From Rhodobacter sp. CZR27 (GTDB taxonomy: Bacteria > Pseudomonadota > Alphaproteobacteria > Rhodobacterales > Rhodobacteraceae): a stretch of 64,000 bases of DNA. Each line of letters begins with the position of its first letter. Positions within the stretch are counted from its first letter, which is position 1. Positions 56,521-64,000 of the stretch are shown here, piece by piece. The stretch covers positions 1,946,501 through 2,010,500 of the forward strand of contig NZ_CP023548.1 in the NCBI RefSeq assembly GCF_002407205.1. Direction: 5' to 3'. The notes beneath the pieces are model-generated. The model saw nothing but the letters and a program-made list of their open reading frames with translations. It ran no database searches and was not told the DNA's origin. A program made the position numbers and the translations under genes.

Positions 56521-58359
56521 TCAGGCGGCGGCCTCGTCCTCTTCCTCGGCGGACTGGCGCGCCCACATCGCGGCATAGCGCCCGCCGCGGGCCAGAAGCT
56601 GCTCGTGCCGGCCCTCCTCGACGATGCGGCCCTCTTCCAGCACGACGATGCGGTCGGCATCCGCGATGGTCGAGAGGCGGTGCGCGATGGTGATCACCGT
56701 CCGCCCCTCGCCCATCTCGCGCAAGGAGTCCTGGATGTCGCGCTCGGTCTGGGTGTCGAGGGCCGAGGTCGCCTCGTCCAGCAGCAGGATCGGCGGGTTT
56801 TTCAGAAGCGTGCGGGCAATGCCCACGCGCTGCTTCTCGCCGCCCGAGAGCTTCAGCCCGCGCTCGCCGACCGTGGTGCGGTAGCCATCCGGCAGGCGGG
56901 TGATGAAGTCATGGATCTTCGCGGCGCGGGCCGCCGCCTCGACCTCCTCGGGGGTGGCTTCGGGACGGCCGTAGGCGATGTTGTAATAGATCGTGTCGTT
57001 GAAAAGCACGGTGTCCTGCGGCACGACCCCGATCTTGGAATGCAGCGAATCCTGCCGGACGGAGCGCAGGTCCTGCCCGTCGATGCGGATCGCGCCCGAG
57101 GTCACGTCGTAGAACCGGAACAGCAGCCGCCCGATGGTTGACTTGCCCGAGCCCGAGGGCCCGACCAGCGCAACCGTCTCGCCCGCGCCCACCTTGAGCG
57201 AGATCCCCTTCAGGATCACCCGCTCCGGGTCATAGCCGAAGCGCACGTCATCGAGTTCGACCGCGCCGCCGCGAACCTCGAGGTCGCGCGCGTCGGGCGC
57301 GTCCACCACCTCGGCTGGCTGCGCCAGCAGGCCGAACATCTGGCCCATGTCCACGAGCGCCTGCCGGATCTCGCGATAGACCGTCCCGAGGAAACCGAGC
57401 GGCAGGGTGATCTGGATCATGTAGGCGTTGACCATCACGAAGTCGCCCACGGTCAGCGCGCCGGACTGGACCCCGAAGGCGGCCATCACCATGACGGCGA
57501 CGAGGCCCGCGGTGATCAGCAGGCTCTGCCCCGCGTTCAGGAACGCAAGCGACTGGCCGGTCTTGACCGCCGCGCGCTCATAGCCCTGCATGGCCATGTC
57601 GTAGCGCTGCGCCTCGCGCGTCTCGGCGCCGAAGTACTTGACCGTCTCGAAGTTCAGCAGCGAGTCGATGGCCTTCTGGTTGGCGTCGGTGTCCTGCTCG
57701 TTCATCTCGCGGCGGATCTTCACCCGCCATTCGGTGACCCTGAAGGTGAAGGTGACGTAAAGCGCGATGGTCGTGACCACCACGGCCATGTATTCCCAGC
57801 CGAAGACGACCGCGAAGATGATCGCGACCATGCTGAGTTCCAGAAACAGCGGCCCGATCGAGAACAGCATGAAGCGCAGCAGGAAATCGACGCCCTTCAC
57901 GCCGCGCTCGATGATGCGGCTGAGGCCCCCGGTCTTGCGCGTGATGTGATAGCGCAGCGACAGGCGGTGGATGTGGGTGAAGGTCTCGAGCGCGAGCTGG
58001 CGCAGTGCGCGTTGGCCCACGCGCACGAAGATCGCGTCGCGCAGCTCGCCGAAGGCCACCGCCCCCAGCCGCGCGAGGCCATAGGCGACCGTCAGCCCGA
58101 CCGCGCCGAGGCCCATCATCATCGCGGGCGTGGGCGCACCGCCTGCCAGCGCATCGACCGCCGCCTTGTAGAAGAACGGCGTGGCGACCGAGATGATCTT
58201 GGCCACCACCAGCGCCATCAGCGCCAGCACGACGCGGCGCTTCACCCATGTCTGGCCCTTCGGCCAGAGATAGGGTGCCATGCGTTTCAGTGTCGCCCAG
58301 CCGCTCATTTCCGGCGGATCGACCGGCGTGGGGCCGGGCCTCTGTCTCATCTCGCGCAT
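56521..58359 (-). CDS. Atm1-type ABC exporter
   Basis: 612 residues; GGAG is nine bases before the ATG. Half-transporter: six-helix membrane domain (about 35-330, with ATPFFYKAAVDALAGG, NAGQSLLITAGL), then ABC domain with GPSGSGKST, VVPQDTVLFNDTIYYNIAYGRP, LSGGEKQRVGIARTLL, ILLLDEATSALDTQTE and AHRLSTIADAD. NFETVKYFGAE in the membrane domain is the signature of the Atm1/HMT1 group that exports glutathione-linked sulfur or metal conjugates. It functions as a homodimer in the inner membrane. Confidence 0.88.
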   Translation of the reverse strand: MREMRQRPGPTPVDPPEMSGWATLKRMAPYLWPKGQTWVKRRVVLALMALVVAKIISVATPFFYKAAVDALAGGAPTPAMMMGLGAVGLTVAYGLARLGAVAFGELRDAIFVRVGQRALRQLALETFTHIHRLSLRYHITRKTGGLSRIIERGVKGVDFLLRFMLFSIGPLFLELSMVAIIFAVVFGWEYMAVVVTTIALYVTFTFRVTEWRVKIRREMNEQDTDANQKAIDSLLNFETVKYFGAETREAQRYDMAMQGYERAAVKTGQSLAFLNAGQSLLITAGLVAVMVMAAFGVQSGALTVGDFVMVNAYMIQITLPLGFLGTVYREIRQALVDMGQMFGLLAQPAEVVDAPDARDLEVRGGAVELDDVRFGYDPERVILKGISLKVGAGETVALVGPSGSGKSTIGRLLFRFYDVTSGAIRIDGQDLRSVRQDSLHSKIGVVPQDTVLFNDTIYYNIAYGRPEATPEEVEAAARAAKIHDFITRLPDGYRTTVGERGLKLSGGEKQRVGIARTLLKNPPILLLDEATSALDTQTERDIQDSLREMGEGRTVITIAHRLSTIADADRIVVLEEGRIVEEGRHEQLLARGGRYAAMWARQSAEEEDEAAA

Positions 58360-58433
58360 CGGGGGATCTCCTCGGAGCGCCTTACCTAAGCCGCCGGGGT
58401 CCGAAACGCCAGAGGAAGCCGCATCGCATCGGG

Positions 58434-59708
58434 TCAGTCGGTGGGTGCAGGCAGCGTGAATACCTGCCCCGGGTAGATCAGGTCCGGGTCGCGGATCGCC
58501 TGCCGGTTGGCCTCGTAGACCTTCACGTAAAGGATGCCCTCGCCAAGGCTTTGCTCGGCGATGCGCCAGAGCGAGAAGCCGGGCTGCACGGTCACAGAGA
58601 GCGGAACGGCCGGCGCGGCCTCGGTGCCAGCGGGCGCGGCCGGCGGCGCCCCCGGCAAGGCCGCTGCCGGGCGGCCCGGATCGGCACCGGGCATGGCAGG
58701 CATCCCCTCCTGCCCTCTGGCCGCCTCGGGACCGGCGGGCGGGGCACTTGCCGCCTCGGGCGCCGACGCCAGCGCCTGAAGCGCGGCAGCCACGGTCTCG
58801 TGGCTCTCGCGCTCGAAGGGGGTCTCGAACCGGGCCACCACCTCGCCTGCGGGATCGATGCGGTCCGCACGCAGCTGGTAGAGCCCCGGCTCGATGCCGC
58901 TCAGGCTCGTGGCCCAGGTCCCGTCGGGGGCCACCGTGACGGTGGCAAGCTCGGCATTGTCGAGGTAGAGCCGAACGAAGTCCCCCGGCCCGCCACGACC
59001 GGAAAGCAGCACCGCGCCGTCGGACGCATAGGAGATGGTGTCGACCGAAACCCCGGCCACCTCGTCCAGGCTCTCCCCGGCGGATTGCAGCACCTTGACC
59101 TCGCCGTCCCCCACCAGCAGCGCGGCCGGGGCCTTCTGCGCGGGCACGGCCGGGGCCGTGCCGGCATCGGCCACCGCCGCCGCGGACGGCGCGGGCGCGA
59201 GGATCGGCGCGACGAGCACGCTGCTTCTGGCCAGATGCTCGGCCCCGTCCGGAAGCACCATGCGCAGCGAAAGGCGGCGCGGCCGGTTGTCGGCGGGGAT
59301 CGAGAACATCACGGCGAAGCGGTTGGCGGCATCCGCCGTGGTCTCGGCGGCTTCCTCTCCGTCGATCAGCACCTCGACCTCGGCGCCCTGCTGGGCGCGT
59401 CCCGCAACGAGGGCCGAGCCGTCGCTTTCGATCCGCACCACGTCGAAGGCCGGCAGGACGACCGCTACCTCGGGCGGGGCGGGCGACGGCGCAGGTTCGG
59501 GGGCAGCCGCGGCCCCGGGCGCGGCGGCCGTCTGTGGGGGCGCCTCCGAGGGCGCGGGAACGGCAGCCGGCGGGGACGGGTTCGCGGCCGTGTCCACCGG
59601 CACCTGCCGCGTGGTCCAGCCGATCCAGCCCGCGGTCGCTGCGGCCGCCGCCCCGCCGGCCGCAAGGGCGGCCCATGCGCCCGGTCCCATCTTGCCGATC
59701 AGAGGCAT
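58434..59708 (-). CDS. LysM-domain envelope protein
   Basis: 424 residues from [15 protein letters not shown]. An N-terminal hydrophobic segment ([20 protein letters not shown]) is a signal anchor. A Pro/Ala-rich linker follows, then Ig-like segments ([48 protein letters not shown]). A second Pro/Ala linker leads to a C-terminal Lys[50 protein letters not shown]. It should bind peptidoglycan in the periplasm. Such proteins are common in Rhodobacterales; a precise role is not known to me. Confidence 0.82.
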   Translation of the reverse strand: MPLIGKMGPGAWAALAAGGAAAAATAGWIGWTTRQVPVDTAANPSPPAAVPAPSEAPPQTAAAPGAAAAPEPAPSPAPPEVAVVLPAFDVVRIESDGSALVAGRAQQGAEVEVLIDGEEAAETTADAANRFAVMFSIPADNRPRRLSLRMVLPDGAEHLARSSVLVAPILAPAPSAAAVADAGTAPAVPAQKAPAALLVGDGEVKVLQSAGESLDEVAGVSVDTISYASDGAVLLSGRGGPGDFVRLYLDNAELATVTVAPDGTWATSLSGIEPGLYQLRADRIDPAGEVVARFETPFERESHETVAAALQALASAPEAASAPPAGPEAARGQEGMPAMPGADPGRPAAALPGAPPAAPAGTEAAPAVPLSVTVQPGFSLWRIAEQSLGEGILYVKVYEANRQAIRDPDLIYPGQVFTLPAPTD

Positions 59709-59810
59709 CGTCTTCAGCTCCCGGTGCCCGCGGGGCACCTGACTTGTCACCGTTACAGGAACGCGGATATCACTGCCGGACGCAAGCCCTTATCCACAGG
59801 TGTTCCCCGC

Positions 59811-60365
59811 ATGTCCCAGCTCCGCTCCGTCTGCGTCTTCTGCGGCTCCCGCGCCGGCCTCCGCCCCGCCTATGCCCGCGACGCGCGCGAACTGGGCCGG
59901 GTGATCGCGGCCGAGGGCTGGCGGCTGGTCTATGGCGCGGGCGACGTGGGCCTGATGGGGGAAGTGGCCCGCGCGGCCCTTGCCGAGGGCGGCAAGACCA
60001 TGGGCGTGATCCCCACCCACCTCCTGATCCGCGAACAGGGCCGGCGGGATCTCGCGCAGCTGGTCATCACCGAGGACATGCACGAGCGCAAGAAGGTGAT
60101 GTTCATGAACTCGGACGCCATCGTGGTGCTGCCCGGTGGCGCAGGCTCGCTCGACGAGTTCTTCGAGGTGCTGACATGGCGCCAGATCGGCCTGCACGAG
60201 AAGCCGATCTTCCTGCTGGACACAGATGGCTACTGGCAGCCGCTGCTCGCGCTCATGGAGAACGTGGTGGCCGAGGGCTTTGCCGAACTGGCGATGCGGG
60301 ACTACTACGTCGCCGTGCCGGATGTTCAGGCGCTGGCGGGGCGGCTGCGCGCCGCCCTGTCCTGA
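59811..60365 (+). CDS. LOG-family phosphoribohydrolase
   Basis: 184 residues. The Rossmann fold opens SVCVFCGSRAG, with YGAGDVGLMGEVARAALAEGGKTMGVIP. The family motif PGGAGSLDEFFE lies at about 102-113, and MHERKKVMFMNSDA supplies the Arg/Lys of the active site. LOG proteins release free cytokinin base from its ribotide in plants and their pathogens; in most bacteria they are nucleotide 5'-monophosphate hydrolases of uncertain role. The 3' end overlaps rarD by 40 bp tail to tail. Confidence 0.9.
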   Translation: MSQLRSVCVFCGSRAGLRPAYARDARELGRVIAAEGWRLVYGAGDVGLMGEVARAALAEGGKTMGVIPTHLLIREQGRRDLAQLVITEDMHERKKVMFMNSDAIVVLPGGAGSLDEFFEVLTWRQIGLHEKPIFLLDTDGYWQPLLALMENVVAEGFAELAMRDYYVAVPDVQALAGRLRAALS

Positions 60366-61237
60366 CGGATTGCCTCGAAGGAATAGAGGGCAAGCGCCGT
60401 CCAGATCAGGCCGAAGGCCGCGCCGTGCCACGGCGTGAAGGGCTGGGCGAAGACGGTGACCGCGCAGAGGAACTGCAGCGTGGGGTTCAGATACTGCACG
60501 AGGCCCAGCGTCGCCATCCCGATCCGCTGCGAGGCATAGGAGAACAGCATCAGCGGCACCGCGGTCAGCACGCCGGAAAAGGCCAGTAGCGCCGAGACCT
60601 GCCAGGACTGCCCGAACCAGCCGCCCGGGCGGTCCATCTCGGCGGCATGCCCGCCATGCACCGCCCAGAGCCAGCCGATGGCCAGCGGCGCAAGCAGCAG
60701 CACCTCGGCCGTGACCGAGACCATCGAGCCCGCCACCAGCCGCTTCTTCACGAGGCCATAGATCCCGAAGGTCCCCGCCAGCGCGAGCGCGATCCAGGGC
60801 GCCACGCCCAGTCCCAGCGTCAGCACCGCCACTGCCCCCGCCGCCATCGCCACCGCCACCCCCTGCCCGCGACTCAGCCGCTCGCGGAAGACGAGGACGC
60901 CAAGTGCCACCGCGACGAGCGGAAAGATGTAATAGCCAAGGCTCGCCTCGAGCGTATGGCCCGACTGCACCGAGAAGATGAACAGGAACCAGTTGGCCGA
61001 GATCATCAGCGCCGCCAGCGCCACGGCACGCGGCCGTCGTGCCAGCAGCGCGAAGGCATGGCCCAGCTGGCCCTGCGCCAGCAGGATCGCGCCGAAGAAC
61101 AGCGCCGACCACAGCGTGCGATGCGACAGCACCTCGAGCGGCGGCACCTCGTCGATCAGGCGGTAGTAGAGCGAGGACAGGCCCCAGATGACGCAGGTCG
61201 CCACCATCGCGGCGATCCCCTTGGTTCGGTCCTGCAT
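60326..61237 (-). CDS. rarD: RarD-type EamA transporter
   Basis: 303 residues from MQDRTKGIAAM; a Met twelve codons upstream is possible. Ten hydrophobic helices form two EamA repeats. The RarD pattern is present: VIWGLSSLYYRLIDEVPPLEVLSHRTLWS, ANWFLFIFSVQSGHTLEASLGYYIFPL, and YASQRIGMATLGLVQYLNPTLQFLCAV. RarD proteins were first linked to chloramphenicol resistance; the natural substrate is unclear. Confidence 0.88.
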   Translation of the reverse strand: MQDRTKGIAAMVATCVIWGLSSLYYRLIDEVPPLEVLSHRTLWSALFFGAILLAQGQLGHAFALLARRPRAVALAALMISANWFLFIFSVQSGHTLEASLGYYIFPLVAVALGVLVFRERLSRGQGVAVAMAAGAVAVLTLGLGVAPWIALALAGTFGIYGLVKKRLVAGSMVSVTAEVLLLAPLAIGWLWAVHGGHAAEMDRPGGWFGQSWQVSALLAFSGVLTAVPLMLFSYASQRIGMATLGLVQYLNPTLQFLCAVTVFAQPFTPWHGAAFGLIWTALALYSFEAIRQDRAARSRPASA

Positions 61238-61356
61238 CCGTCGTCTCCGGCTCGATCCCTTCTGCTTACGCATTTGAACCGGCCGCCGGAAGCCCCCCTG
61301 CGACGGAACAGGCGGCGCTTCCGACGGTTGACCCGCGCCTTCCTGCAGGAGCCTTC

Positions 61357-61971
61357 ATGTTCGACTGGATCACCAGCCTCATCCGCGCCGTGGGCGCAGC
61401 CGGCGTCGCCTTCCTGATGCTGCTCGAGAATGTCTTTCCGCCCATCCCCTCGGAACTCGTGATGCCGCTTGCCGGCTTCATCGCGGCCCGGGGCGAGGCC
61501 AGCCTGGTCCTGATGATCCTTGCCGGCACGGCCGGTTCGGTCGCGGGTGCGTGGTTCTGGTACTGGGTGGGCCGAAAGGTCGGCCGCGACAGGATGCACC
61601 GACTGGCCTGCCGCCACGGACGCTGGCTTGCAGTCTATCCCGAAGACATCGACAAGGCCCGGGACTGGTTCGAGCGCCACGGCCCGGCGGCCGTGCTGTT
61701 CGGGCGGATGGTGCCGACGGTGCGGACCTTCATCTCGGTCCCGGCAGGTGTGGCGCGGATGCCGCTGGGCCGGTTCCTCGCCTACACGACGGCCGGCAGC
61801 GTCGTCTGGGTCTCGCTGCTCGCAAGCGCCGGCTACCTGCTGCAGCGCCGCTACGAGATGGTCTCGGCCTGGGTCGATCCGGTCGCCACGGCGATCGTCG
61901 TGGGTCTGCTGGGTTGGTATGTCTGGCGCGTGGCGACCTATCGCCGGCGGGTGCCGCTGCCGCAGGAGTGA
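61357..61971 (+). CDS. DedA-family membrane protein
   Basis: 204 residues. The DedA (SNARE-associated) pattern is complete: FLMLLENVFPPIPSELVMPLAGFIAARG, GSVAGAWFWYWVGRKVGRD, and FGRMVPTVRTFISVPAGVARMPLGRFLAYTTAGS with the conserved G-R-x-x-P-x-x-R. Around five hydrophobic segments. Members of the family recycle undecaprenyl phosphate or flip phospholipids; which applies here is not visible. Confidence 0.9.
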   Translation: MFDWITSLIRAVGAAGVAFLMLLENVFPPIPSELVMPLAGFIAARGEASLVLMILAGTAGSVAGAWFWYWVGRKVGRDRMHRLACRHGRWLAVYPEDIDKARDWFERHGPAAVLFGRMVPTVRTFISVPAGVARMPLGRFLAYTTAGSVVWVSLLASAGYLLQRRYEMVSAWVDPVATAIVVGLLGWYVWRVATYRRRVPLPQE

Positions 61972-62150
61972 GGCAGGCCGTGCCGGCTACGCGACCATGG
62001 CGGCCGGTTGCCGCCGGCGCACGGTCCGTTCAGGGCTGCCTGGCGGGCAACTCGCCGCCTTCAATGGCTGCTGATCGCGGCAACCGTCCCCTCCGTGGCC
62101 GGCACGGGCATCGCGGGCTGCCTGCGCGGCAATCGTCCCGGGGATGCAGA

Positions 62151-62171
62151 AGGGCCGCCCATGGGCGGCCC
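62151..62171. terminator. Hairpin downstream of sodB
   Basis: AGGGCCGCC pairs with GGCGGCCCT with a 3-5 base loop, 26 bases past the sodB stop on the minus strand. No strong T-run follows. The rest of 61972-62196 shows no gene. Confidence 0.6.
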
Positions 62172-62196
62172 TCACGTCAGTCGGATGCCGGCCGCC

Positions 62197-62796
62197 TCAC
62201 ATGCGCGAGGCGACGTTCTCCCAGTTCACCAGCTTGTCGAGGAAGTTCGTGAGATATGCCGGGCGCTTGTTGCGGAAGTCGATGTAGTAGCTGTGCTCCC
62301 ACACGTCGCAGCCCAGCAGCGCCGTCTGGCCGAAGCACAGCGGGTTCACGCCGTTCTCGGTCTTGGTGACCTTCAGGCTGCCGTCGGCGTCCTTCACCAG
62401 CCAGCACCAGCCCGAGCCGAACTGGCCCGCACCGGCGGCCGAGAAGTCTTCCTTGAACTTGTCCACGGACCCGAAGCTTTCGACCAGCGCCCGCTCAAGC
62501 TCGCCCGGCATCTTCTTGTCGCCGGAGCCCATCATCTCCCAGAACTGGCAGTGGTTCCAGTGCTGGCTGGCGTTGTTGAAGATGCCGTTCTGCGCCACGG
62601 CGCCGGGCTGGTAGGTGCCCCGGACGATCTCCTCCAGCGACTTGCCTTCCCACTCGGTCCCGGCAACCAGCTTGTTGCCATTGTCCACATAGGCCTTGTG
62701 GTGAATGTCGTGGTGATACTCCATCGTCTCCTTCGACATGCCGAGCGCCGCCAGCGCGTCATGGGCATAGGGAAGGTCGGGAAGGGTGAAGGCCAT
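62197..62796 (-). CDS. sodB: Iron/manganese superoxide dismutase
   Basis: 199 residues; AGGAGAGACAG precedes the ATG. Metal ligands lie in MEYHHDIHHKAYVDN, ASQHWNHCQFWEMM and CDVWEHSYYIDFRNKRPAYL. FGSGWCWLV and the pattern around ALLGCDVWEHSYY are conserved in the iron-type enzymes, so iron is the more likely metal, though sequence alone does not settle it. It removes superoxide in the cytoplasm. Monocistronic, with its own terminator. Confidence 0.94.
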   Translation of the reverse strand: MAFTLPDLPYAHDALAALGMSKETMEYHHDIHHKAYVDNGNKLVAGTEWEGKSLEEIVRGTYQPGAVAQNGIFNNASQHWNHCQFWEMMGSGDKKMPGELERALVESFGSVDKFKEDFSAAGAGQFGSGWCWLVKDADGSLKVTKTENGVNPLCFGQTALLGCDVWEHSYYIDFRNKRPAYLTNFLDKLVNWENVASRM

Positions 62797-63095
62797 CTGT
62801 CTCTCCTGTGCTTTCGCAACCTCGTGAGGTTGGGCTCAATAAGAGCGCGGCGGTGGGTGAGGTCAAGAGGCCGCGGCGACCCGATGTCGCATCCGTCGCC
62901 GCGGACGCACACCGCGCCATCCGCAGCGCCACGGCAGGCGCATCCACGGCGCCGGAGCGGGATCGCCCTCGAACCGGCCCGTGGGGACTGTCGGCCGCCC
63001 TAGCGGAACCGCGCCGGCAGGGCACCGCGACCGGACGCGATACCGCGCCGGCGGGACCTCGTGTTCCGACCGGCGCTGTCCGACACCCCGTCCGA

Positions 63096-63653
63096 TCAGC
63101 CGGCGAAGAGCTCGCTTCCGGGCTGCGCCGAGTGGGTCAGCAGCCCCATGACGTAGGCCGCGACCGACCGGAAGGCGACCAGCGTATAGCCACCCTCTTC
63201 CGCCCAGAAGGCCCCGGCGACCTGCGCCACCCTCGTCCGGCGAAGCTCGCCCGGCTCAAGCGTCGCGAAATCCACCGGGCAGAGCTTCATCAGCACCTGC
63301 GCCGCCTTCTCGCCCTCGATCCGGAACAGGCAGCGCGCATCCGACACGTCCACCACCATGACATGCGCCCCGGTCAGGGCGTTGGTCAGCGCCGTCACCG
63401 TGGCCGCCACCTCGCCATAAGGCAGCAGGATCAGCAACTCGTCCGGCGACATCCAGCCCACGCGGGTTTCGCCAACGGACAGGATCTGCCGGCGCTCGGG
63501 CAGGCCGAGGCCCAGCACGGCCTTCAGCGCGGCGGGCAGCCCCGGCAGGTCATGCTTCGCCCTGAGCGTGATCATGCCCATCGGCCCGATCTCGCGGATG
63601 GTGGCGAAGCCCTCGAAGCTGGCATTCCCCAGCGCGCTCACCGGCTCAGACAT
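63096..63653 (-). CDS. soxG: Sarcosine oxidase gamma subunit
   Basis: 185 residues. ASFEGFATIREIGPMGMITLRAKHDLPGLPAALKAVLG, LSVGETRVGWMSPDELLILLPYGE and VVDVSDARCLFRIEGEKAAQVLMKLCPVDF are typical of SoxG, which resembles a small piece of the T-protein. It is part of the heterotetrameric sarcosine oxidase that demethylates sarcosine to glycine and passes the one-carbon unit to tetrahydrofolate. It overlaps soxA by 8 bp. The 299 bases between it and sodB hold no gene I can support. Confidence 0.92.
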   Translation of the reverse strand: MSEPVSALGNASFEGFATIREIGPMGMITLRAKHDLPGLPAALKAVLGLGLPERRQILSVGETRVGWMSPDELLILLPYGEVAATVTALTNALTGAHVMVVDVSDARCLFRIEGEKAAQVLMKLCPVDFATLEPGELRRTRVAQVAGAFWAEEGGYTLVAFRSVAAYVMGLLTHSAQPGSELFAG

Positions 63654-64000
63654 CCTGCTTCTCTCCCGCCTTGTCGTAGAACACCGGATCGACGATCCGC
63701 GCCTTCACCACGCCGCCCCACATCTTCGGGAACTCCAGCACCTCGCCCATCCGCTGCGGACCGCGGTGGACGAGGCCCATGGCGATGCCCTTCTTCAGCG
63801 TCGGCGAGTAGTAGGTCGAGGTGACGCGCCCCTGCGTGTTGCGCTGGCCGTTGGCATTGCTGCCCGCGGCCGGGGCAATAGCCCCATCCGGCAGCACCGA
63901 GCCGTCCAGCGTCTCGAGACCCACCAGCTTCCAGCGCTCGGGGTTGGCGAGGAACGTCCGCTCCTGCCCGCGCTTGCCGATGAAGTCGGCCTTCTTCTTC
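63646..64000 (-). CDS. soxA: Sarcosine oxidase alpha subunit, C-terminal part
   Basis: Only the last 118 codons are inside the window. KADFIGKRGQERTFLANPERWKLVGLETLDGSVLPDGA, SNANGQRNTQGRVTSTYYSPTLKKGIAMGLVHRGP and VKARIVDPVFYDKAGEK form the end of the aminomethyltransferase-like domain of SoxA, which handles the methylene-tetrahydrofolate product. The gene continues beyond 64000 on the minus strand and precedes soxG. Confidence 0.92.
   Translation of the reverse strand, partial: KKKADFIGKRGQERTFLANPERWKLVGLETLDGSVLPDGAIAPAAGSNANGQRNTQGRVTSTYYSPTLKKGIAMGLVHRGPQRMGEVLEFPKMWGGVVKARIVDPVFYDKAGEKQDV

Overview
The window reads as a chromosomal segment of a high-GC alphaproteobacterium of the Rhodobacterales (Rhodobacter/Cereibacter/Paracoccus-like). 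The order pyrH-frr-uppS-cdsA-dxr-rseP-bamA-ompH-fabZ-lpxA-lpxI-lpxB, the yfgM-bamB-der block and the sarcosine oxidase genes all fit. Assignments come from reading the translated sequence; no database search was possible.

Layout. (1) 1-2.1 kb: the 5' part of a secreted Asp/Gly/His-repeat protein, a small TPR-like gene and about 740 bases without a convincing gene. (2) 2.1-6.9 kb: debris. A frameshifted IS1182-like element borders an hsdR (type I restriction) relic, which is itself split by an intact IS5-type element with TTAA duplications and damaged by two frameshifts. (3) 6.9-18.9 kb: a decayed Tn7-like transposon with recognisable 25-bp ends, flanked by perfect 7-bp direct repeats and inserted 23 bp downstream of an HNH endonuclease gene. 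It holds a tnsA-tniA-tniB-tniQ set, a second diverged tniA'-tniB-tniQ set, an IS21 istA scrap, a Lon-like AAA gene that lacks the Walker A lysine, and a McrC fragment. The right end of an older element of the same kind abuts its left end, so elements have stacked at one site; the hsdR relic was probably cargo of the older one. (4) 18.9-64 kb: ordinary chromosome. Genes here are intact apart from one YjbR-family gene with an in-frame amber codon.

The chromosomal part groups into: repair and small-molecule genes (esterase, AlkA, MFS); cysS-cimA-methyltransferase-squalene/phytoene-synthase-like, preceded by a possible 14-codon Cys-rich leader peptide; LysE-Lrp divergent from an aromatic amino acid decarboxylase; the envelope cluster (isoprenoid carrier, phospholipid, lipid A, outer-membrane assembly); miaA; an AraC-regulated peptide/nickel-type ABC importer; der-bamB-yfgM; an Atm1-type ABC exporter; a LysM protein; LOG, RarD, DedA, SodB; and soxG-soxA running off the end.

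The points most worth following are the stacked Tn7-like elements with their probable HNH attachment site, the cysS leader peptide, and the clean reconstruction of hsdR across the IS excision point.
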